DNA of 11,129 nt, taken from Propionibacteriaceae bacterium. GTDB lineage: Bacteria > Actinomycetota > Actinomycetes > Propionibacteriales > Propionibacteriaceae. Position 1 is the stretch's first letter, and each line of letters starts with the position of its first letter. The stretch spans positions 1-11,129 of the forward strand of contig JAISCH010000014.1 in assembly GCA_031265725.1 (NCBI GenBank), in the 5' to 3' direction. The notes below the pieces were generated by a model, which searched no databases, was not told the DNA's origin, and saw nothing but the letters and a program-made list of their open reading frames with translations. Made by a program: the position numbers and the translations under genes. Of the stretch, positions 6,098 through 11,129 are shown piece by piece.

Positions 6098-6881
6098 GGG
6101 CTTGTTTCGCCTTGACCCGACGGGACCGGAAACTGTAGTCGAGACTCCAGCCGCCAGCGCCGACGCAGAGGATGGCGATGCCGATCGCGGCCAGCAGCAA
6201 TTCCAATTCACCCAGGAAGCCGGGCCAGTTCTGCGCTTGGAAGATGGTGTACGGACCCCACTCCACCAGGGCCAGCGCACAACCGACGAGGGCGGCCAGT
6301 CCGAATCCGGCCACCCTGGTCAGCAGGCCGACGATGAGCGAGAAGGCGATCAGCAGCATCGCCACTCCGGCGATGATGACGGCCAGCCCGTGCCACTCGG
6401 GCGGGATGATGGTGTGGGCGAGGGTGGCAGTCGATTTGTCCGTCGCGGCCAGCCATTGCACGGCCCGGATGCCCAGTATTCCGGCCACGACGATGCGGAG
6501 CAGGAACAAGCCCAGCGAGGGCAGGAATTTGTCAGTGGTGCGCTTGACCGGCGCGGGAGCCGCGACTGGCTCTGCCGGGACGGTGACGGCCGGGATGGGA
6601 GCGGTGTTCAGCGCTTGCAGCCGGGCTTCCTTACGGGCGGAGCGTTCGGCCTGCAGGCTGGCCTCCTCGGCTGTCAGCGGTGCGGACATCGTTGAGTCGC
6701 GGAAGATGCCGTCAATGGGAGAGTTGGCGGGCTGTTCTACCGTCGTATCCTCCGGTATCTTCCACTGGTCCTCCGGAGTCTTCCACTGGTCCCTGAGATC
6801 AGGCTGTGTCTCGGTGGTGGTCTCGTTCTCGGGCAGCGTCCAATCCTCGGACGCCTGCTGAGGCTCTTCTTGCTCACTCAT
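6081..6881 (-). CDS. DoxX-like membrane protein with long acidic N-terminal extension
   Basis: A 266-residue protein. The ATG at 6881 is preceded by GAAGGGA six bases upstream, the best start available. Residues 1 to about 130 are hydrophilic, rich in Glu/Thr/Pro/Ala, presumably cytoplasmic and disordered, and contain the tandem heptapeptide QWKTPED-QWKIPED. An Ala/Pro-rich stretch leads into four predicted membrane helices: one starting LGLFLLRIVVAGILG, one at LAVIIAGVAMLLIAF, one at GFGLAALVGCALALV and one at LELLLAAIGIAILCV. The ending GGWSLDYSF fits the usual end of DoxX-family proteins. DoxX relatives are linked to redox or thiol-stress functions in some actinobacteria, but the function here is not shown. 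The last 17 bases overlap the start of the lipoprotein hydrolase gene, so the two are probably made together. The frame is open to 6983, but without a ribosome-binding site there. Confidence 0.75.
   Translation of the reverse strand: MSEQEEPQQASEDWTLPENETTTETQPDLRDQWKTPEDQWKIPEDTTVEQPANSPIDGIFRDSTMSAPLTAEEASLQAERSARKEARLQALNTAPIPAVTVPAEPVAAPAPVKRTTDKFLPSLGLFLLRIVVAGILGIRAVQWLAATDKSTATLAHTIIPPEWHGLAVIIAGVAMLLIAFSLIVGLLTRVAGFGLAALVGCALALVEWGPYTIFQAQNWPGFLGELELLLAAIGIAILCVGAGGWSLDYSFRSRRVKAKQARETIG
6748..6789 (-). repeat. Two 21-bp tandem repeats in the doxX-like gene
   Basis: Units 6748-6768 and 6769-6789 differ at only two bases and encode the heptapeptide QWKxPED twice. In-frame length (7 codons) means copy-number change would not break the protein. 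Confidence 0.8.
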
Positions 6882-6995
6882 CGAAGTTCCCTTCCCGTAC
6901 AGAGACTTATTCAGCTTCCATGCTGTCATCGTGAGCGCGCAGATTCCCTGAGCGACACGGCTCAATCCCGGATCAAAGGTCAATCCCGCTGCCTA
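6882..6995 (-). other. Gap between holB and the doxX-like gene
   Basis: This 114-base gap probably carries the doxX-like promoter, but no convincing -35/-10 pair is visible on the minus strand. It contains a 9-base direct repeat, TCAATCCCG on the plus strand, at 6962-6970 and 6980-6988 (18-base period), just past the holB stop. That could be chance or a regulator site. No clear terminator for holB is seen, so read-through into the envelope genes is possible. Confidence 0.4.
6888..6893 (-). promoter_or_regulatory. Ribosome-binding site for the doxX-like gene
   Basis: On the minus strand AAGGGA lies six bases before the ATG at 6881 and decides that start over the upstream in-frame candidates. 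Confidence 0.6.
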
Positions 6996-8150
6996 TCAAT
7001 TCAACGACAGGGCGATCAGCAGGGATTCCATGGCTAGCAGGGGGGTGACGTTTGACATTAATTCTTGGCGGCAGGCCAGGATGGCGTCTAGTTTGTGCAG
7101 GGTGGCGGCTGGGGTGGAATTGGTCGCCAAGTGGCGGATATCGGTGTCGAAATCGCGGTTGATCAGGGCTTCTCCGGAGTCGGTCTGGTGCATCAACACG
7201 TCGCGGTAGTACGAGGTCAGCTCGGTGAGGACGCGATCCAGGCAGTCGCGCTGCAACCGGGTGGAGCGTTTCTTCTGCTGGTCCTCCAATTCGGCCAGGG
7301 CCGCTGCCGCATGGCGGGGACGGCCTTTCGATCCGGAGATGCCCAACGTCTCGGAGAGTTGGGCCAACTCAGCGGCGTCCAATTCAGTGGTGATGGCAGC
7401 GGCTTCGGCGGTGGCCGCTTGGACTAGGGATTGGGCCGCTTCCAGACATGCGCCCAGCGAATTGAGGGTGGCTGGGATCGACAGCATCTCCACCCGACGG
7501 GCGCGGGCGTCAGCGTTGGCCGCCAACGATCTGGCCCGGCCGATGTGACCCTGGGCGATCCGGGCGGCGAATTCCGCCGTCTCGGGATCGATATCGTCCC
7601 GGCGCTGCAACAACTCGCTGATCGCCTGCTCTCGCGGAGTCACCAACTCGACTCGGCGGCAACGGGAACGGATGGTGACCACCACATCCTCCGAAGTGGG
7701 CGCGCAGAGCATCCAGACTGTGCGGGCGGAAGGCTCTTCCAGGCTTTTCAGCAGCGCGTCCGCACCGCGCTCGGTCACCCGGTCGGCATCCTCGATCACC
7801 AGGATTTGATAACGCCCGGTGGCTGGGGCGAGCGCCGCCCCGCGCACCAATTGGCGCACCTCGTCCACCCCGATGGAGAGCTTCTCGGTGCGGACCAGCG
7901 TCACATCTGGATGAGAGCCGTTGAGCACGGTGACGCAGGTCTGGCATTTGCCGCAGCCGCCCTGGGGGCACTGCAATGCGGCGGCGAAGGCTTTGGCGGC
8001 GTTCGAGCGGCCAGAGCCGGGCGGGCCGACGAACAGCCAGGCATGGGTCATGGCGTGCGGCTCTCCGGCCACAGCCCGGCGCAGGGTGGCCACCAGCTTC
8101 TCTTGGCCGACTAAATCAGCCCACACTCCGTCAAGACTCGTCTTAGGCAC
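6996..8150 (-). CDS. holB: DNA polymerase III subunit delta' (clamp loader)
   Basis: A 384-residue AAA+ protein of the replicative clamp loader, which with DnaX and delta places the sliding clamp on DNA. It shows VGQE (14-17), a P-loop-like GPPGSGRS (42-49) with Arg in place of the Walker lysine, a zinc module with Cys61, Cys66, Cys69 and Cys72, a Walker-B-like LVIEDADRV (117-125) and SRC (162-164), which supplies the trans-acting arginine in clamp loaders. The degenerate P-loop and SRC suit delta' rather than DnaX, as do the length and gene position. The C-terminal half is helical. The GTG at 8150 lies 12 bases after the tmk stop without a clear Shine-Dalgarno; a GTG at 8126, giving a start at WADLVGQE, is an alternative. 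Part of the topA-tmk-holB cluster. Confidence 0.9.
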   Translation of the reverse strand: MPKTSLDGVWADLVGQEKLVATLRRAVAGEPHAMTHAWLFVGPPGSGRSNAAKAFAAALQCPQGGCGKCQTCVTVLNGSHPDVTLVRTEKLSIGVDEVRQLVRGAALAPATGRYQILVIEDADRVTERGADALLKSLEEPSARTVWMLCAPTSEDVVVTIRSRCRRVELVTPREQAISELLQRRDDIDPETAEFAARIAQGHIGRARSLAANADARARRVEMLSIPATLNSLGACLEAAQSLVQAATAEAAAITTELDAAELAQLSETLGISGSKGRPRHAAAALAELEDQQKKRSTRLQRDCLDRVLTELTSYYRDVLMHQTDSGEALINRDFDTDIRHLATNSTPAATLHKLDAILACRQELMSNVTPLLAMESLLIALSLN

Positions 8151-8162
8151 AGGTCAAGTCTG

Positions 8163-8801
8163 TCACGAGCCACCGACATTTTGCTGTTCGCCAGCCAACA
8201 GGGCCGCGACACGTCGTTGGATAGTGGCGGCTAGCTCGGTGATGGGCAGCCGGGCGGGCAGGACGAGGTAGCGTTGCGGATCGCGGGCGGCCAATTCGAG
8301 GAAATGCTGCCGTACCCGCAGATGGAAGTCAGCGCCAGCGGATTCGAGGCGGTCTTTGTCGGTGATAGCTGCCATCGCCTCGGCTGGGTCCAGGTCGAGC
8401 AGGATGGTCAGCCCTGGCAGCAACGCGCCGGTCGCCCAATTGGCGATCGCCTCCACTTCAGCGATCTCGAGCACCCGACCCGCGCCCTGATAGGCGATCA
8501 TCGAGTCCAGGTAACGGTCGCAGACCACCACCGCATCCCGGCTCATGGCCGGACGGACCACTTCAGCGACGTGGCTGGCTTTGTCGGCGGCGTAGAGCAA
8601 CGCCTCGGCGCGGGGTGAGAACTCGCCAGACTCCTTGCTCAGCAGGATCGAGCGGATCGCCGCCCCGACCACAGTCGCCCCCGGCTCAAAAGTGGGCACG
8701 ACTTCCCGGCCTTGGGCGCGCAACCAATCGACCAGCAGCCTGACTTGGGTGGACTTGCCCACCCCGTCGCCGCCCTCGAAGACGATGAACGCCCCAGTCA
8801 C
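8163..8801 (-). CDS. tmk: Thymidylate kinase
   Basis: A 212-residue nucleoside monophosphate kinase that phosphorylates dTMP to dTDP with ATP, a required step for dTTP supply. It has the P-loop EGGDGVGKST (9-18), the DRY motif (Asp95-Arg96-Tyr97) and YQGAGR (104-109). Length is typical. Two places depart from the common pattern: TFEPGAT (37-43) has Phe38 where Arg is usual (TREPG), and the LID segment AMAAITDKDRLES (142-154) has fewer arginines than usual for bacterial enzymes of this type. The core motifs are otherwise intact, so it is probably active. The GTG start at 8801 follows the topA stop by three bases, so the two are translationally coupled. Confidence 0.92.
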   Translation of the reverse strand: MTGAFIVFEGGDGVGKSTQVRLLVDWLRAQGREVVPTFEPGATVVGAAIRSILLSKESGEFSPRAEALLYAADKASHVAEVVRPAMSRDAVVVCDRYLDSMIAYQGAGRVLEIAEVEAIANWATGALLPGLTILLDLDPAEAMAAITDKDRLESAGADFHLRVRQHFLELAARDPQRYLVLPARLPITELAATIQRRVAALLAGEQQNVGGS

Positions 8802-8804
8802 TTG

Positions 8805-11129
8805 CTACTTCTTCTTAGTCCGAGTTCCGGTCCCGGCACGCCGCTTCGGGGCTGCCCGAGGCGGTTGGGCGCGCTTGTCAGCCAGCAATTCGGCGGCGCG
8901 TTCCAGCGTCATCGCCTCCACTGAGTCGCTGCGCCGCAGGGTGGCGTTGGTCTGCCCATCAGTGACATACGGCCCGAACCGGCCATCCTTGAGCACTATC
9001 GGATTGCCGGTCGCCGGGTCGGCCCCGAACTCGCGCAAGGGTCCGGCAGCCGCGCTGCGCCCGCGTACCTTCGGCTGGGCGTAGACAGCCTCCGCCTCTG
9101 GCAAGGTGATGCTGAAGATTCGTTCCTCGGCCTCCAACGAGCGCGAGTCGCTGCCCTTCTTCAGATACGGCCCATAGCGGCCATTCTGTGCGGTTATCTC
9201 CTCGCCGTCAGCGGCTTTGCCGAGAGTCCTGGGCAGGCTGAGCAGTGCGACGGCTTGTTCCAAGGTGACCGAGTCGACCGACATCGACTTGAACAACGAG
9301 GCAGTCTTCGGCTTGGCCGACTTGGGTGCGTCCTCGGGAAGCACCTGGGTCACATAAGGCCCGTAACGCCCGTCCCGGGCCACTATCGGATAGCCGGTCG
9401 CCGGATCGGTCCCCACCGGGCGTTCGGCGTCGGCTGGACGGTCCAGCAATTCCTGGGCGTACTGCGCGGTCAGCTCATCGGGCGGCAACTCCGGATCGAC
9501 GCTGGCGCGGTGCCCGTCATGGTCCTCGATATTGGTGCCGTAACGTCCCACCCGCAGGTCGATATCGTCGGTGATGGGGAAGGTGGACAGCCTGCGGGCG
9601 TCGATGTCGCCCAAGTCGTTGGTCAGGGCTTGCAGGCCGCCGTCACCGAAATAGAAATCGGTCAGCACGGCCAGCCGGGCGGCGTTGCCGTTGGCGACCT
9701 CATCCAGGTCTTCCTCCATCTGGGCGGTGAATTTGTAGTCGACCAGTTTGGAGAAGTGCTCTTCCAACAGCCGGGTGACCGCGAAAGCCAGCCAGGTCGG
9801 GACCAGCGCCTGTCCCTTCTTGAAAACGTAGTCGCGGGCGGTGATCGTCCGGATGATCGCGGCATAGGTGGAGGGACGCCCGATTTCCAATTCCTCCAAT
9901 TTGGCCACCAGCGACGGCTCGGTGTAGCGGGCCGGGGGTCTGGTCTGGTGCGCGGCCGGGGTGAAGGACTCCCCGGTGAGCGGTTGGCCGTCAACCAGGA
10001 TCGGCAGCCGGGCCTGTTCGTCGTCGGTCAATTGGTCGTCGTCCACAGATTCGACGTAGGCGGCCAGGAATCCGGCGAAAGTGATCGTCCGGCCGCTGGC
10101 GGCCAATGTCGCCCGCCCGGCGTCGATGCTCTTCCCCTGCGCCTCCAGCGTGAAACGCTGCGGCAGAGTGGCCCCGATCTTGACCGAGATGGTCTGCCCC
10201 TCGGCGTCCTTCATCTGCGAGGCTATGGTGCGCTTCCAAACCAGTTCGTACAGCTTGTACTGGTCGCCGCTGAGGCCGGTCTTTTGTGGCGGTTGGAAGT
10301 CACCAGCGGGACGGATCGCCTCGTGCGCCTCCTGCGCGTTCTTGACTTTGGAGGTGTAGACCCGGGGCCGTTCCGGAAGGTATTGCCCGCCGTATAGCTC
10401 TTTTACCTTCTTCCGGGCCGCTTCGGTCGCGGTATTGGAGAGTGTCACCGAGTCGGTGCGCATATAGGTGATGAAGCCGCGCTCGTACAGCTCTTGGGCC
10501 ACCGACATGGTGCGCTGGGCGGTGAAGCCGAGCTTCCGGCCAGCCTCTTGCTGCAAAGTGGTGGTCCTAAACGGCGCGTAGGGACGCCGCGAGTAGCCCT
10601 TTGACTCCACCGAGTTGACGGCGAAACTCGCGGTGGCCAGCACATCGGCGAGGCTCTGCGCGGCGGCCAAATCCAACTGCAGCAATTCAGGTTTGAGCAA
10701 TTTTCCAGTTGAGTCGAAATCGCGGCCGGTGGCGATCCGGCTGGTGCTCAAAGCGATGACCTTAGCGCTGAACGTAGGGGGTTCGGCGTCCGCTCCAGCG
10801 CCGAGAATCGCTTCGACATCGGCGTAGTCGGCCGACTGGAAGGCGATCCGCTCCCGCTCCCGGTCGACCAGCAGCCGGGTAGCCACTGACTGCACGCGGC
10901 CAGCGGACAGCTTCGGCATCACCTTCTTCCACAGCACCGGGGAGACCTCGTAGCCATAGAGGCGATCCAAGATTCGCCGCGTCTCTTGGGCGTCCACCAA
11001 ATCAATGTCCAAGTCACGGGTCTTGTCGACCGCGTCCCGGATGGCCTCTTCGGTGATCTCATGGAAGACCATTCGCTTCACCGGGATTTTCGGCTTCAAC
11101 TCGTCCAGCAGATGCCAGGCGATAGCCTC
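8805..11129 (-). CDS. topA: DNA topoisomerase I (5' end outside window)
   Basis: Type IA topoisomerase that relaxes negative supercoils by cutting one strand and linking to its 5' end. The frame is open through the right edge and the first visible residues (EAIAWHLLDEL) are the end of the TOPRIM domain, so the true start and the first TOPRIM acidic residues lie outside. Visible blocks in order: HEITEEAI, LSAGRVQSVATRLL, the active-site motif YMRTDS with the catalytic tyrosine codon at 10464-10466 (about residue 222 of the visible part), and EIGRPSTYA. The C-terminus carries four topoisomerase C-terminal repeats (DLRVGRYGTNIED, then RDGRYGPYV, QNGRYGPYL and KDGRFGPYV) and ends in a basic tail (RRAGTGTRTKKK), as in other actinobacterial TopA proteins, where such tails aid DNA binding. 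No zinc fingers are present. It is the first visible gene of the cluster with tmk and holB. Confidence 0.95.
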   Translation of the reverse strand, partial: EAIAWHLLDELKPKIPVKRMVFHEITEEAIRDAVDKTRDLDIDLVDAQETRRILDRLYGYEVSPVLWKKVMPKLSAGRVQSVATRLLVDRERERIAFQSADYADVEAILGAGADAEPPTFSAKVIALSTSRIATGRDFDSTGKLLKPELLQLDLAAAQSLADVLATASFAVNSVESKGYSRRPYAPFRTTTLQQEAGRKLGFTAQRTMSVAQELYERGFITYMRTDSVTLSNTATEAARKKVKELYGGQYLPERPRVYTSKVKNAQEAHEAIRPAGDFQPPQKTGLSGDQYKLYELVWKRTIASQMKDAEGQTISVKIGATLPQRFTLEAQGKSIDAGRATLAASGRTITFAGFLAAYVESVDDDQLTDDEQARLPILVDGQPLTGESFTPAAHQTRPPARYTEPSLVAKLEELEIGRPSTYAAIIRTITARDYVFKKGQALVPTWLAFAVTRLLEEHFSKLVDYKFTAQMEEDLDEVANGNAARLAVLTDFYFGDGGLQALTNDLGDIDARRLSTFPITDDIDLRVGRYGTNIEDHDGHRASVDPELPPDELTAQYAQELLDRPADAERPVGTDPATGYPIVARDGRYGPYVTQVLPEDAPKSAKPKTASLFKSMSVDSVTLEQAVALLSLPRTLGKAADGEEITAQNGRYGPYLKKGSDSRSLEAEERIFSITLPEAEAVYAQPKVRGRSAAAGPLREFGADPATGNPIVLKDGRFGPYVTDGQTNATLRRSDSVEAMTLERAAELLADKRAQPPRAAPKRRAGTGTRTKKK

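Noticed and set aside
6098..6280. Upstream extension of the lipoprotein hydrolase frame
   Set aside because: This stretch lies inside the doxX-like gene, is Trp/Ser/Arg-rich like an out-of-frame translation, and would bury the clear lipoprotein signal sequence beginning at 6097.
5925..6695. Plus-strand 256-codon open frame
   Set aside because: Antisense to the hydrolase and doxX-like genes; low-complexity Gly/Gln/Arg composition typical of high-GC shadow frames.
6882..6983. Upstream extension of the doxX-like protein
   Set aside because: No ribosome-binding site at 6983, whereas a good one precedes the ATG at 6881.
9255..10397. Plus-strand 380-codon open frame
   Set aside because: Antisense to topA, whose conserved motifs lie in the minus-strand frame across the same region.

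Overview
The window looks like a chromosomal segment from a moderately high-GC actinobacterium, most plausibly a member of the Propionibacteriaceae. That is inferred from gene order and protein style, not from a search. The pointers are a topA-tmk-holB cluster, a tadA gene preceded by the actinobacterial 'tRNA adenosine deaminase-associated' protein, a lipoprotein hydrolase of the tripeptidyl-aminopeptidase (TAP/SlpD-like) type, frequent GTG starts, and an imperfect LexA box of the mycobacterial type.

Layout. Positions 1-1488 (+) hold the 3' part of a surface/secreted protein with a PKD-like segment and eleven repeats of about 30 residues, encoded in an almost perfect 90-bp rhythm. Positions 1489-1690 are non-coding, with a candidate terminator and short repeats. 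Positions 1691-2727 (+) hold the tadA-associated acidic protein and TadA, overlapping by one base. Positions 2774-4422 (+) hold a UmuD-like protein and UmuC, overlapping by four bases. A good -10 box and an imperfect SOS box sit directly on the UmuD-like start codon. A hairpin with a short T run follows umuC. The rest is on the minus strand, convergent with umuC. In transcription order it is topA (5' end outside the window), tmk, holB, a 114-bp gap, then a DoxX-like membrane protein and a TAP-like lipoprotein hydrolase that overlap by 17 bases.

How the genes fit together. The minus-strand cluster supplies DNA topology control (TopA), dTTP synthesis (Tmk) and the clamp-loader delta' subunit (HolB), followed by two envelope proteins. 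The plus-strand genes supply tRNA wobble editing (TadA) and an SOS-type translesion polymerase module (UmuD-like plus UmuC). The most notable observation is that the UmuD-like protein has lost both residues of the Ser-Lys self-cleavage dyad (Ser to Glu46, Lys to Gly83) and the N-terminal segment that UmuD normally removes. It therefore looks like a protein made directly in a UmuD'-like form. Its control seems to rest on a promoter where the SOS box and a probable leaderless GTG start coincide.
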